NCBI GenBank assembly: GCA_951799405.1
Contig: OX637351.1
Location: 5,054,251 to 5,118,250, forward strand
Length of the DNA stretch: 64,000 nt
From: Agapetus fuscipes
Taxonomy: Eukaryota > Arthropoda > Insecta > Trichoptera > Glossosomatidae
Direction of reading: 5' to 3'
Position numbers and translations under genes: made by a program. Position 1 is the first letter of the stretch; the number at the start of each line of letters is the position of its first letter. This document shows positions 10,061-20,915 of the stretch, piece by piece. Under the pieces are notes generated by a model. The model saw nothing but the letters and a program-made list of their open reading frames with translations. It was not told where the DNA came from and searched no databases.

Positions 10061-11540
10061 TTTTTCTAGAGAGACTTATGCAGATACTTACACAGACAAT
10101 CCTCAACACACAACTTCATAGTCGTAACAATATTTTCAATGCCATTTTAAGGGCAATAACTTCTTGTACAAGTTGACCGTGTGGCCTAGTAAATTGCTAA
10201 GTGGGCGTTATATTCGATGACCAATACGTAAATATATACAAAAAGAAGTAGGGTGGATGCGCTGTTATTGGCCACCTTACAATATGAAACGAAATAGTAT
10301 TTTTTATATTTTATCTTTTCATATTCTGCAACTTAGATTAGATTACATTAGACAACCAAGTTCCTTAATTTATAGGTTGCTATGTGGCTGACTTCCATTC
10401 TGATTACATGCTGATTCAAAGATGACCTTTCATCGAAATTGTCTTAAGGATCTCATTCTACACCATCTGAGCTAAGAAAAAAACGAAAAAAAGACTCATT
10501 GGTCCAGTACACATACAAGCAGTGCTCATATGAAATTACCTTTGAGTGACATAAGGCAAACAAGCACTCTTGGGATGAACAGTCGTTAATTTTTTTCTAA
10601 AAGGTTTAACCGTTGACTTATGATATCTGTGGAGTAGAAATTATTTTTACGAAAATATACATTATAATCTATTTCAACTTACTTACGAAAATGGTAGTTA
10701 GTAAGAAAGAGATTGAAGAACTTCAGTTGCATTTCCATGTGTACAAAAAAACTCGGGCGAATGTAAAAATGTTCCTAGAAAGTTTATACTATTGCGAATA
10801 CTAATGGCTGCCAGTTGACAGATAACACGTGGTATTAAAAGGAAAAAGGCATTATTTTAAGATTTCATAGCATTATAATATTTGGGTGTCGAAATACAAA
10901 ATGGCTATGGACAAAATTACCTTATTTCGTATGATTACACCAATGCAACGTTTGGCAGGACTGAGACAAATGTGGGCTATAGTATGTATCAATGCAGTCA
11001 GTTAGTTGCTGCTCTCTATGTTATTACTCAATGGGCTTAACAGTTCCAATATCTGTACGCTTCACCCTACTACGAAACGTAGTTTAATCTGTGTGAAATA
11101 ATACAAACAACATGCCATTGCAATGTTGGGCGGAACTATTTTAAAGATTTTTTCTCTGGTTCTGTCTTTAATGCTCTGTTTTGGCCTTGGTATATGCGTG
11201 GGCTGTAAAAGTAGGAGGTAATGAAAATATGTGAGACTAGGATATTGTATACTTGTGTATAATATGTAGTTTGGCAGTGAGAGAGGAAGGTCCATTGAGT
11301 TATAATATAGAGGAGTAGAAACTAACTTACTGCATTGATTCTGTAGTGCTTTTCGGGTTCTAATGTTTTAAAATTTAGAATGATTGTCTTCTTAATTGAA
11401 ACAGCTGGATATTTATTTTAAATTGATTTATTGTAGTTCACAATTTTTTTTACACTCGTTCACTTGTATGGTTGACTTTCACTGTCTGTCCTGTAATGGC
11501 TAAGAGTATCTTGAGACTGAACTGCTTGCGGGCAATTCAC
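10061..11540. other. Mostly unassigned, with one shared repeat
   Basis: A short L-like fragment lies near 10328-10385. The block 10930-11040 is shared, inverted, with 48903-49012; in both places a frame reads YDYT(T/N)ATF(D/G)RTETNVGYSMYQC. A smaller related piece lies at 12405-12450. The rest is AT-rich and I see nothing in it. Confidence 0.5.
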
Positions 11541-11550
11541 GCTTTATATA

Positions 11551-11952
11551 GCTACTACAATCAGAACATTCTGGGCTTAGATTCGTCTGGAAACATCTAT
11601 CATATTCCACAAGGTTCAAATACTTATAATACTTCGGTTATAGCTACTACAATCAGAACATTCTGGACTTAGATTCGTCTGGAAGCATCTATCATATCAT
11701 ACCCGGGCCAACATGCTGACCTGGGGATTTCTGGGACGGGAGGACTCTACACTATGTGAGTGTGGAGCTCAGCAAACTATGGAGCACCTGCGGTGTTGTC
11801 CCTCCTGTCCGACAAGCTGCTCCATGGATGATCTCTTTGCGGGAAACAAAGAGCTGTAGACATTGCTCGTTACTGGGCCAATACGGTGTGAAGCTGACAC
11901 GAAGAAGAAGAATCTATCATATTCCACAAGGTTCCAATACTTATACTACTTA
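11551..11952. repeat. Tandem duplication of a 92-bp unit, second copy split by a LINE
   Basis: The unit starting gctactacaatcagaacatt occurs at 11551-11642 and again from 11643. The second copy breaks off at 11697 and resumes at 11912 after a LINE insertion. Confidence 0.85.
11698..11911 (+). pseudogene. 5'-truncated LINE end (R1/jockey-like) with target duplication
   Basis: The frame reads LTWGFLGREDSTLCECGAQQ, then TMEHLRCCPSC, DDLFAGNKE, and after a frameshift AVDIARYWANTV-stop. The C-x-C-x7-H-x4-C spacing is the zinc-knuckle-like tail of R1/jockey-type LINE proteins. The 3' end is a GAAGAAGAAG run. The 11-bp target duplication atctatcatat lies at 11687-11697 and 11912-11922, so this is a complete insertion event: a cDNA of about 214 bp joined at a truncated 5' end. 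Confidence 0.88.
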
Positions 11953-11987
11953 TATAATATTTGCTTACTCTAGATCCTTAATAATAA

Positions 11988-12315
11988 TTCCGTAGTCCGT
12001 AGTGGCAACACTTCGGACTCGTAAATGGAAGGTTGTGGATTCGGATCCCGGCGGAGCACAAAAATATTCCATTTATATTTCGAATGTGCTCTTCGCTGGG
12101 TTGAAAAATTCATAAACCTTTACCAATGACCGGTCACCAAAAGTCCATCCAGCCTTACAGCAACTGGGTCTTGCTTGAGTATTGGCGCGACGCGATTTGT
12201 AGCGACGACCAAGCTCGTAAACCTCTGCGGCACTACAACAAGTGTCATAGACCCCTAGAGTCTTTAGAATCTAGGGAGTCTCCCGCACAGGATTTCTTAA
12301 AAAAAAAAAAAAAAC
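11988..12315 (+). mobile_element. S1b SINE (poly(A)-tailed subtype)
   Basis: The tRNA-like head (B box degraded to ggattcggatcc) and the S1 body are followed, after the ctcgtaaacctctgcggcac segment, by a different 3' end, tctcccgcacaggatttc plus A15. The sister copy is at 44637-44951. Confidence 0.87.
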
Positions 12316-12503
12316 ATCTTACAGCTAGAGTCTATATACACCTACCCTATTTATTTTGTTTATAACTAAGTACTATTTAAATAACACTACATACTTTGGG
12401 GCACAGTTGTCCCCAGTCCTGTCAAACACAGCAGTGGTGTAGTTAGTTATACAAAACATGTTCTTACCAATGAAATCTAGAGTTTTAATGCTTTCTCGTT
12501 TTA

Positions 12504-12678
12504 GGCTGGTTTTAGTGTCGCGCTGACAACACGCTGACCGTCAGCGCTGACAGCCAAATATATGAACTTGTCGCGCTGACAGCTACGCGCCATTCTAAAA
12601 CGCTTCCTACAAGTTCATATATTTTGAACGGTCAGCGCTGACGGTCAGCGCGTTGTCAGCGCGACACTAAAACCAGCC
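12504..12678. mobile_element. Palindromic MITE
   Basis: The ends read GGCTGGTTTTAGTGTCGCGC on both strands and contain repeated GCGCTGAC motifs. The 175-bp element is nearly a perfect inverted repeat around 12590 and is flanked by TA (12502-12503, 12679-12680). The superfamily is uncertain. Confidence 0.85.
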
Positions 12679-12679
12679 T

Positions 12680-13585
12680 AAGTGTTTCGATACACATGCC
12701 ATAATATCTTTAAATAATGCCTTTTATGTTTCAATATTGACAAATTTACCGATCAAAATATTTTATACACAATGGAAATTTATACCAGCGGGAGTTTCAA
12801 AAACACATTTAAAAGCTTGATATTCAGATTTAAAATTAAAAATTCAAGTTTGATTGGAGCCATTCAGTCAATTTCAAATGAGTTATTTTAAAGGAAAGAC
12901 AGAAAATATTTATTCTGAAAAGAATTTGCCTATAATATTTTCAGCGAGAGTCAAAAATGTATGTGAACTTTTAAAGCAAGTGTATTTTTCTCGAATACTC
13001 GATACTTCGAGTATTGTAAAAAAAAACTCGTACTATGGGTACTGAAATGTATTTGCCTATACTTTATCCACGCGTCTCGTAGTTATGGCAGGATAACTTA
13101 TTTTCGATGTTTTGGTGTCGTAGCCAACGTCTTCAGGAGACAGAAAGATGTTGGACTGTGTAACTGCGTAAATAGGTGCGGATGCCGATGAATTGCAAAG
13201 CGGATACATTTTTGGCTAATCGCAATTTTCTAACCAATCATTACTGGTAGGTATTATGTAAAACTGATTTAGTGTGGAAAGTGTGCAAGCCTGTTTATTT
13301 TTTTAAAAATGGAAGCAGAGCTGTTGTGTGGATCGGACCGTGGCCACCTTGATTCGGAATTAGTATTAAAGTAAAATCCAAAAATGTATGTAAACTTGAT
13401 GAGAGCCTCTAATGAGTGTTTCAGTATTCATCTATTTTTGGTGTAACTATGTGGTTGAGTTTAAACGAAAATCTCGAGGCTATTGACCATAGAGTAACAA
13501 GATGGTGCCATACCGACTGTAGGCCTACAGCCAAAAGTTATAAATAAAAAAAAACGAAATTAAAAAAAAAAAACATCAATTTCAC
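12680..13585. other. Unassigned sequence
   Basis: AT-rich. The segment 13381-13440 resembles 25330-25420 and 33018-33075 (cctctagtgagcgttt-type core). A-rich runs lie at 13545-13573. I see no gene. Confidence 0.45.
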
Positions 13586-13588
13586 TTA

Positions 13589-13827
13589 GGGCCTCTTGCA
13601 CCATCCTCCAATCAATATTTGATTGACACATAAAATTTGATTGCTTAATTCTGGTAAGGACCTCGGTTAAATATTTCTCGAAAGTGGGTAATATCTTGAT
13701 GGAATTTTAACAGGGATGATGATGTACATCAGCTGGTTTACGTATATGCAACCAAATTTTTGATTTGTTAGGAGAAATCACACTTAACTTTGATTTTTGT
13801 CTGATTGGAGTTTGGTGCAATAGGCTC
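13589..13827. mobile_element. Harbinger-type MITE
   Basis: The ends are gggcctcttgcaccatcctc and, from the other strand, gagcctattgcaccaaactc. A TTA duplication is present at 13586-13588 and 13828-13830. The 239-bp body is non-coding. Confidence 0.8.
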
Positions 13828-13830
13828 TTA

Positions 13831-13912
13831 AACTTAAGTTTCGTAGTCTAGTGGTAACGCTTCGGAATCCTAAATGAAAGGACGTGTGTTTGAATCCCGG
13901 CAGAGTACAAAA
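13831..13912 (+). mobile_element. S1 SINE, 5' (tRNA-like) part only
   Basis: The A-box region (tcgtagtctagtggtaacgc) and a B box with changes (tgtttgaatccc) are followed by unrelated sequence. It is directly adjacent to the MITE ending at 13827. Confidence 0.75.
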
Positions 13913-14061
13913 AAACGTGCAAATGTTACACGTCTATGTAACTGGCTCCGTAGAAAATTATAAAAAAATATTAGTTTGCCTTTTCCCAAGTAATCTGGAC
14001 ATGTGACATAACTACTTTTTTGACGTTTTAAAATGTGGAGACCTCATTTAACATCATCATC

Positions 14062-14346
14062 ATTGGTATGAGGCTGACCACCTATACTGAAAAAAATAGT
14101 TCACTTTGCCAATGTCAACCCTGTTCCAGGGAAGGTCGGCAAAATATTCCGATATAATTCTCATCAACTGTTTCAGGGAAGGTCGGCAAGAGTTGCGGGC
14201 TTATGTTCACTTGAGATTGGGTTTTTTATATTGTAGGTCCACATGCGGCATGTGTGAGCGCGAAATTATGCGTGTCTGCTTGTGGGAATGCATTTAATAT
14301 GAATCTCAAATGATACATATCTTTGCAGCTTAGATTTAGATTTATA
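14062..14346 (+). mobile_element. L-repeat with a small internal duplication
   Basis: The segment carrying the tttcagggaaggtcggcaa motif occurs twice (about 14125 and 14170), separated by a short unrelated insert. The 3' tail is gatttagatttat. Confidence 0.8.
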
Positions 14347-14354
14347 TTTAGAAC

Positions 14355-14602
14355 TGTGGTATGAGACTAACCTCCTATACTGTCAAAAATGGTTTACTTT
14401 GCCAATGTCAACCGTGTTTCAGGGAAGGTCGGCAAGAGTTGCATGGTGTATGTTCATTTGAGGTTCGGATTTCAATTTGTAAGTACACATGCGGCATATG
14501 TAAACGCAAACTTACACGTTTCAGTTTGCGGTTATGCATTAAATATGAATTTTAAATGTTAATATATCTTCGCAACTTAAATTATAGAATTTATAGATGG
14601 GC
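14355..14602 (+). mobile_element. L-repeat
   Basis: A second plus-strand copy directly follows the previous one, from tggtatgagactaacc to the attatag tail. It is the more diverged of the two. Confidence 0.8.
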
Positions 14603-14884
14603 TGTCAAAGAAAACAAAATGATATTAAAAGTAAGTAAAAACATCGGAAGGTTTTGTTTTAAATTGTGTTAACATTTTTTTGCATTGGCAGGGAGATGGC
14701 AATTTTTTTTTAATGTTGCCAGGTTTTAAATTATCCGCGGAACTCTTGCGTTCTTTACTTGAATTTCAAATAAAAAGAAAAACGCGTGCGCACTGGAGCG
14801 CAGAACCTTCGTTTAAATTTTATATATACCTAACCAACGTAAAAGTTATATTATTAGTGATAAGATATGTTGTATATATTTTGT

Positions 14885-15245
14885 ATGTTCCTTGACTTTA
14901 GGTTGGTATGGGCTGACCGTAAAAAATAGCTATTTTTTGCTAATGTCCCCCCTGTTCCAGGAAAGTTCAGCAATAGTTGCAGTGCTTATGTTCATTTTAG
15001 ATTGGGTTATTAGTAAATTTTATAGATTTTTTGCTTTTACAGAGCGAAAAATATTTTTTATGAGAAGGTATACAATATAATCTAATCTAAGTTGCAAAGA
15101 TCTGTCACATTGGGGATTCACATTATATGCGTTTTCACAAGCAGACACGTACATGCTCGCGCTTAAACATGCCGCATGTGGACTTACAATAAAAAAAAAA
15201 CAGCATGGGTTATCGGCCGCATACCAACCTATAACTCAAGAGAAA
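14885..15245. mobile_element. Two partial L-repeats facing each other
   Basis: A plus-strand copy (14885-15010) lacking its 3' half is followed by a minus-strand copy (15078-15245) with an internal deletion between the catgccgcatgtggac motif and the acagcatgggttatcgg motif. Confidence 0.75.
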
Positions 15246-15600
15246 TACACAATGAGGTACAAGATTAAGAAGAAGAAAGAACAAACTTGCCTTAAAAAAA
15301 CACACAAAGAAGTAACGTTAACCGCGGGGTCATTGCTATTTTTAACGCAAAATCACTTAATTATGTAGTGTGGTTACAGTTTAAATACTCGGTTTCCGTA
15401 CCCGCTCATTATTTAGTTCACCATTGTACCCGCTCGTTCTTTAGTTCGTCTAGTTCACAATGTAGCATCTACCGTAACAGCATAATGAGCCATATCTCGA
15501 GGAATGCGTTCCCACGAAAGCTGTGTTTATATTTTTTGCTTTGTTTACACAGGAACTGCTTGTAAAGCTCTGCGAATTTTTGGCTCAAAAGATGTCAGGG
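15246..15600. other. Unassigned sequence
   Basis: It includes a short direct repeat around 15395-15455 (cccgctcattatttagtt and cccgctcgttctttagtt). No gene is seen. Confidence 0.45.
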
Positions 15601-15602
15601 CT

Positions 15603-16002
15603 GCCACTATAATCTATAATCTAAGCTGCAAAGACATATTAACATTTAAAGTTCATGATGATGATGATGGATGATTTATTTCCGGTGGCGCCGTTTAATG
15701 ATGACATACCATCGCAAGGGCGCCGTCTAATCTAATCTAATCAAAGTTGCAAAGATATGTTACATTGGAGATTCACATTACATGCATTCTCACAACCAGA
15801 CACGTGCAAGTTCGCGCTTGCACATGCCTCATGTGAACCTACAACATAAAAACCAAATCTCAAATGGACATACACCCTGCAACTCTTGCCGTCCTTCCCT
15901 GTAACAGGGGTGACATTGGCAAAGTTAACCATTTTTACAGCATGGGTGGTCAGCCGCATACCAACCTATAAGTCAAGGAACATACACGACAAATTACATT
16001 TT
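15603..16002 (-). mobile_element. L-repeats flanking a LINE 3' fragment
   Basis: A truncated L-repeat (15603-15655) and a full-length one (15724-16002) lie on the minus strand. Between them about 60 bp (gatgatgatgatgg, then ggcgccgttt) match the 3' end of the LINE remnant at 23876-24130. Confidence 0.75.
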
Positions 16003-16255
16003 ATGCGCCGTTGCTCTTCGAAAACAGCATTTTCTCAAGTCCTCTTCTGAAGGCGATGGTGGGCTGGTCAGAGCGAAGGTCGACAGGCAGCTTGTTCCAG
16101 GCAACTGGCCCAGCTACCTTAAAGCTCCTGTCCACAAAATTAGAGGTATCTGCTCTTATGGGTTCTTTGATCCTGTTGACAGCAGTAGAGGCAGAGCGCA
16201 GTGGTCGCCTTGTAGCGACGTCAGCAGGACATAGTTCAGCGAGACATGGGGGTGG
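16003..16255 (-). pseudogene. LINE reverse transcriptase, extreme C-terminus
   Basis: The minus-strand frame reads RRPLRSASTAVNRI, RSFKVAGPVAWNKLPVDLR and FRRGLEKMLF before a stop at 16001-16003. The FK.AGP.AWN.LP..LR...FRR.L...LF pattern is the C-terminus of many jockey/CR1-group LINEs. The frame is open but 5'-truncated. Confidence 0.82.
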
Positions 16256-16259
16256 TATT

Positions 16260-16395
16260 AAAATGCATGCCCACAAACAGACATGTGTAAAGTTTGCGCT
16301 TACAAATGCTGCATGTGTGCTTACATTTTTTTTTTAAATAGATTTTTGGAAAGGAATGCAATCCACCAACCTATTTTGCCTGGCCAGTTGTCTTC
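16260..16395 (-). mobile_element. L-repeat fragment followed by S3 SINE 3' end
   Basis: 16260-16330 matches the middle of the L-repeat. 16337-16393 matches the last part of S3 (ccaacctattttgcctggcc). A 20-bp hairpin, cttcatgcgaaagcatgaag, follows at about 16393-16412. Confidence 0.65.
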
Positions 16396-16837
16396 ATGCG
16401 AAAGCATGAAGACAACTCAGTGGTAAGTCTCATACCAACATATAAGTCAAGAAATACTACAGTTGATGAAAATTGAAGCTGAATATTGTCAGAGCAAAAA
16501 ACACATATACATTGCAACATCACATCAATACATTGTTTTGATTTTGTATTTATGAACGGTTTTAGTCTAATGGTTAAACCTACGGATTCCTAATCGTAAG
16601 AAATTATAGAGAATATTTTTACTTACTTAACCCGGCTCACAAGCCTTGAAGGCCCAGGGCCTCCCGCACCACAATCCTCCACCTCCAGGATGAGTTCATC
16701 CTCAGTCGTCGTGCACAGAGGGTTTCTTCTGAAGACGCTAGCTACATCGTTAACGAAACGTCGAGCATAATGTAAGTTCTCATAAAACGGTTCGTCTAAT
16801 ATCCGATCTTAACCTTAACGTGAAACAGATGTCTTGT

Positions 16838-16970
16838 CTTGTCTTGTATCCTGCCGCCATTCCTCTAGGGGTGGCTGGTACCTCCACACAAGTTCCTCCA
16901 CTTGACTCTGTCCTTGCATACTTCTTTCATCTCATCTAGTTTCATCACTCTTTTCATGCACTATTCTGCA
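16838..16970 (-). pseudogene. N-LINE C-terminal end
   Basis: The tail gtcttgtcttgtatcctg and about 110 bp of coding end parallel 8560-8730. Confidence 0.7.
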
Positions 16971-17377
16971 CTGTCTATTTTCGTTAAAATAATTTCTAGT
17001 TCACAGAAATCACAAGCCAATGTGTGAAACCTTTTTATTTTGACCGCTTGCGTCTGGGTGGCATCCCTGATTGTATCCGATATCTGATTCATTAGATAAT
17101 GTAGTATTTTTTTGACGTGAGTCGATTCCCACGATCTTTTTTTTTTAAATTTGGAATGCTGTGTTGCCATTGTCTTAATTTTTTTAAAGAGGCATAATTA
17201 TCTGATGTTATTTGTACCTACCTAATTTTTTGCCGCATCTTTGTTGTACAATGCTAAAGAGTTCTTAGACCTAGATCTAACCGTTTTTCAGGTCAAAGTA
17301 ATTTTTAGGTTAGCGCTACTCAACGCATCTAAGCACTACATGTAGAGCAAATTCTTACCGGTTTACATAAATTTTTA

Positions 17378-17440
17378 CAGTAAAGATTTTTTTACAGTAT
17401 GATCGGTCAGCCTCATACCAACCTATAAGTCAAGGAACAA
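17378..17440 (-). mobile_element. L-repeat fragment
   Basis: Only the first 60 bases of the LINE 3' UTR remain, from ttcctt to the tttttacag motif on the minus strand. Confidence 0.65.
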
Positions 17441-17517
17441 GGTGCTTTGGGGTTACTCCGTAAATGGGTAATTCAGAAAATTATCAAAATCTACATAATC
17501 CTAAATAAACCTAAAAC

Positions 17518-17752
17518 CCTAAATAGGTTCCACTCGCCACATGCGACCCCTTCAAGGAAAACGCGGCAAATAGTTACACTATATGTGTAGCTTAGAAGCG
17601 AAGAAGCGTTACCTATTCATTATATATTTTCTATAACCTAACCTAACCTAACCTAACCTAAATAGGTTCCACGCGCCACATGCGACGCCTTCGGGGAAAA
17701 CGAGGCAACGAGTTACACTATATGTGTAGCTTAGAAGCGGAGAAGCGTTAAC
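17518..17752 (+). mobile_element. Two S2 SINE 3' ends either side of a CCTAA repeat
   Basis: 17518-17610 and 17660-17750 are both 5'-truncated S2 copies, beginning at nearly the same point (aaataggttcca) and ending cttagaagcg(a/g)agaagcg in place of the usual GCGTT tail. This shared variant end suggests a duplication, not two insertions. Confidence 0.7.
17637..17661. repeat. Five CCTAA units (insect telomere motif)
   Basis: Five perfect CCTAA units, the complement of the TTAGG telomere repeat of most insects, sit directly before a truncated S2 copy. The run is too short to be a telomere. Confidence 0.85.
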
Positions 17753-17884
17753 TTTTTATTTTATCTTTTCATAACGCTTTTGAAGGTTTTTTTTAAAGAG
17801 CTCCTCCCGGCATGTCGAAGACTGTGTGAGGGTGAACCTGACAAAAAAGCTTAATATTGGAATATTGATGCATAAACGAATATA

Positions 17885-18422
17885 ATTAGATTATCGGAAC
17901 AAGACTATAGATCTGAGAATGGCGGTACACAATGCCATATCGTTACTGACATTGATGTATGGAAGTGAAGCATGAACAGTGAATGATAGTGAAATGAGTA
18001 AAGTATGTACGGTGGAAATGAAGCATTTGAGAAGGTTGACAGAAAAAAAACTCTGAAGGATAGGGTTAGGAATGCATGGGTTAAGAAAGAATGTAAGTTG
18101 AAAGAGGATGTGAGAGTTAAGGTACAAAAGAATGTGACGAGATGGTTTGGGCATGTGGAAAGAATGAATGATAAAAGACTAACAAAGTATATATACAGAG
18201 GAAGTGTGAAAGGAAAAAGAGGGAAGAGATGACCGAGAAAAGTATGGAGTGATCAAAATAGGAGGTTGTGAGAGAATGGGTTATACAAAGTGAATGTAAA
18301 ACAAGAAAATGTATGTAAAAGTGATGGATATGAATGAATTGAAAGAGGTATGTAAGAATAGGAAGAAATAGAAGCAGCTCTGCAGAGGCTCTGGCCACCC
18401 CTAGCGGAACGGCGACAAAACA
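17885..18422 (+). pseudogene. M-LINE C-terminal region
   Basis: The plus-strand frame (with shifts) contains LTLMYGSEA near 17950, VEMKHLRR near 18016, then from 18050 a clean RDRVR-type stretch with VKKECKLKEDVRVKVQKN, GHVERMNDKRLTKY and GKRGKR. It ends at the ggccacccctagcggaac motif. Shifts near 17970 and 18230 break the frame. Confidence 0.85.
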
Positions 18423-18732
18423 AAGCAAGCTGTGTTTTGTATTTTAATGGATCGATAAATAAATATTTTATAACGGATTGAGGCCGCAGGGAAACCCGGC
18501 AAGTGAAAGCGGATCATCCCGATTGACGCACGCCCAAGCGCACGTACTGCCACCTACCTAATGCATTTGTACCTACTACACGTGTTTGTATATTTCAACG
18601 AAGACTTGACTCGAAGGACACGCAAACGCAACGCAAATAAGCTACAGATATAGCGTAACTTCCTGCCTGCGTTGTCCCCGAAGGGGTCGCATGTGGCGAT
18701 TCGGGACCTTTCTATTTTTACGGGTGAGGGGT

Positions 18733-18988
18733 TTTCGTTATTCCTTGACTTATAGGTTGGTATGAGGCTGACCACCCATACTGTAAAAAATGGTTCACTT
18801 TGCCAATGTCACCCCTGTGTCAGGGAAGGTCGGCAAAAGTTGTAGGGCTTATGTGCATTTGAGGTTTGGATTTTATTTGTAATTACACATTCAGCATTTG
18901 TAAGCGCGAACTACACGTGTTTGTGGGCATGCATTTGAGAACTTTAAATGAATATGTCCTTGCAACTTAGATTATAGATAGATTTTAT
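18733..18988 (+). mobile_element. L-repeat inserted in S2
   Basis: It starts ttccttgacttataggttgg and ends in an atagattttatag tail, immediately followed by S2 sequence (ggggccagcctcacac). Confidence 0.85.
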
Positions 18989-19152
18989 AGGGGGCCAGCC
19001 TCACACTTACCACTTCAGTTAAAGTGAGGGTTTCCCAGCTCCAGAGAGGGATGATTCTCATTTCTTGTGAAGGCTGAGTGCACCTTGCTGGTATTTGAAA
19101 TAAACACCGAAACGGGGAATCATGTCTGACACCCTCGGTGAGGATCGAACCC

Positions 19153-19410
19153 TTCTATAATCTATAATCTAAGCTGCAAGGATATGTAAGCATTTAAGGC
19201 TCATATGAAATGCATGCCTACAGACAGGCACGTGTAGGTTCGCGCCTACACATTCTGCATGTGTGCATACAAATAAAGAAAACCTCACATGGACATAAAC
19301 CTTGCAACTCCTGCCGCCGTTCCCTGAACCGGGGTGGCATTGGCAAAAGTGAACCGATTTTTACAGCACGGGTGGTCAGCCTCGTACCAACCTATCAGTC
19401 AAGGAGCCCT
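19153..19410 (-). mobile_element. L-repeat inserted in S2
   Basis: It is inserted within the tRNA-like part of the SINE, close to the B box. The sequence ccct is repeated at both sides, a possible short target duplication. Confidence 0.8.
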
Positions 19411-19659
19411 AGTAGGAGTATAGAACGCAAGCATTCTACCAACTGAGCTATCGACCGGACTTTTTACGAGCTTGGTCTTCGCTACAAAGCGCCAACTCTC
19501 AAGCAAGACCCAGATCTGCGCGAGATGGATTTGGAAAAATTGTTTAGGAAAGCGCTAATAACTCACCTCTTCACACGTTCGTATGAACAAACGCTTTTGG
19601 GATGATCTTCTATCATGAAAAGGGGTTTTCAAATTCCAAATTTTAATTTTTAAATGTAA

Positions 19660-19845
19660 GATACGCGTGGTGAAGGGAAGACCGAGAATGGAATGACTTT
19701 ATTGAAGTTTTGGGATATATGTACAGAGTGAATGCAAAAGAAGAAAATGTTGTGGTTATGAATGAACTGAGAGAATTATAATTATTAGGTTAAGAATAAG
19801 GGGAGGAGACTTTGCAAGGTTCTGGCCATCTCTAGTGTAACTTTT
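19660..19845 (+). pseudogene. Diverged M-LINE end
   Basis: Plus-strand pieces match the GRPR.W, SECKRRKC and ELRE segments and the ctggccatctctagtgtaac tail. It is much decayed. Confidence 0.6.
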
Positions 19846-19846
19846 T

Positions 19847-20330
19847 TTTTTGAGGACTCCTGTGCGGGAGGCTCCCCAATTCTTGAAAGTCTATGCCACC
19901 CTGGAAGGGTGCTGCAGAGGTGTTGCTTGAGTTGCTTCTATCGTGTGGCGCTGCAAGGAAGTGGTAATTGATGTTCTAATCTAATCTAATCTAAGCTGCA
20001 AAGATATATATCATTTAAGATTTATATTAAAAGCATTCCCACAAGCAGATATGTATAATTTCGCGCTAACACATGCCGCATGTGGACCTACAATACGTTG
20101 GACAACACAACACCTACAATACAACAAGATGTTGGTTTTGAATAAAACCAGATTAAATTGGGAAGGGAACACAGATGCTGGTAGATCATTCCATTAACGG
20201 GCAGTTTGGCAAAGGAATGAGTCATGAAAACGCCAAGTTCTCATAGTTTTGAGATCGACTGCAAAGGGATGAATGAGAGTCGTACTACGAGTTTCCCTTT
20301 CTGAAATGCGATCATTACAGAACAGGTATA
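19847..20330 (-). pseudogene. LINE C-terminal end that shares its 3' tail with S1b
   Basis: Read on the minus strand from 20330: SERETRSTTLIHPFAV, LKTMRTWRFHDSF, QTARQWNDLPASVFPSQFNL and LFKTNIN, then, after removal of an L-repeat insertion at 19976-20095, YHFLAAP and a 3' end ggagcctcccgcacaggagt plus poly(A) at 19847-19860. The WN.LP..VFP..(F/Y)NL..FK pattern is a LINE C-terminus. A related copy is at 36790-36975. The last about 60 bases resemble the 3' end of S1b (12240-12300). Confidence 0.8.
19976..20095 (-). mobile_element. 5'-truncated L-repeat inserted in a LINE
   Basis: About 120 bp ending in ctaatctaatctaatctaag on the plus strand. The host LINE sequence gatgtt is present on both sides (19970-19975 and about 20129), with some extra filler on the right. 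Confidence 0.75.
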
Positions 20331-20334
20331 GTTA

Positions 20335-20915
20335 TTTTTTTAGTTTGTCTAAAAATAAGTGAATTCCTCAATACATACTATAACGTATCACTGGAATTCC
20401 TTTCGTTTTTTATTAAAGGTTTTCTGAGCAGTTTTTTTTATCGTCTTTTTACATTCCAAAATTTTATTCTTTCGAAAATCTGCGCATCCGGTTCGGTGGT
20501 GCCTTTTGCATAAAACGTTTATACCATGTGAAATAACCTCAGGCTTCGTATGCTTCAGTGTAGAGACTTTTGGATATCGTATAATATTACGTGGATTTCC
20601 AACGGTCAAAAGTAATCCACCGAAGTAAACAAAAAATAAGATATTTTAAGGGTATTTCTGTTAACACAGTGAAAATCCATTGTATTTTTTTTTATAAATT
20701 CAATAGTAGTAAAAACAAAGCTGATGAATGTTGGTTTTGAAAATTAATGTATAAAGTAAAAATATTTGCAACAATTATGCTCCTGAAGATGCCTTATAAG
20801 GTGAAGAGGTTTGAGCAAAAAAAAAGTGAATTAAAACTTGTTTTTTCGATTGAATTCATAAAAATAAAGAGTTTGAAGTGAGGTTATAGTTAACGCTTAC
20901 AGTTATAGCACAGTG
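20335..20915. other. Unassigned sequence
   Basis: AT-rich. A motif ctcctgaagatgccttataa near 20781 resembles the short repeats often seen at the ends of Penelope-like elements, but nothing else supports that. No gene is seen. Confidence 0.4.

Larger units (their letters stand above)
18618..19515 (-). mobile_element. S1-S2 composite SINE interrupted by two L-repeats
   Basis: The S2 part occupies 18618-18732, 18989-19151 and 19411-19460 on the minus strand, with the S1 part at 19461-19515. The join is the same as in 37486-38008 and 48318-48775. L-repeats on opposite strands (18733-18988 and 19153-19410) split it. Removing them restores an S2 sequence collinear with the copy at 7887-8216. Confidence 0.8.

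Noticed and set aside
17637..17661. Chromosome end
   Set aside because: Only five units, with unique sequence and repeats on both sides.
20776..20815. Penelope-like element
   Set aside because: Only one short motif (gaagatgcc...ggtgaag) supports it; no reverse transcriptase or terminal repeats.
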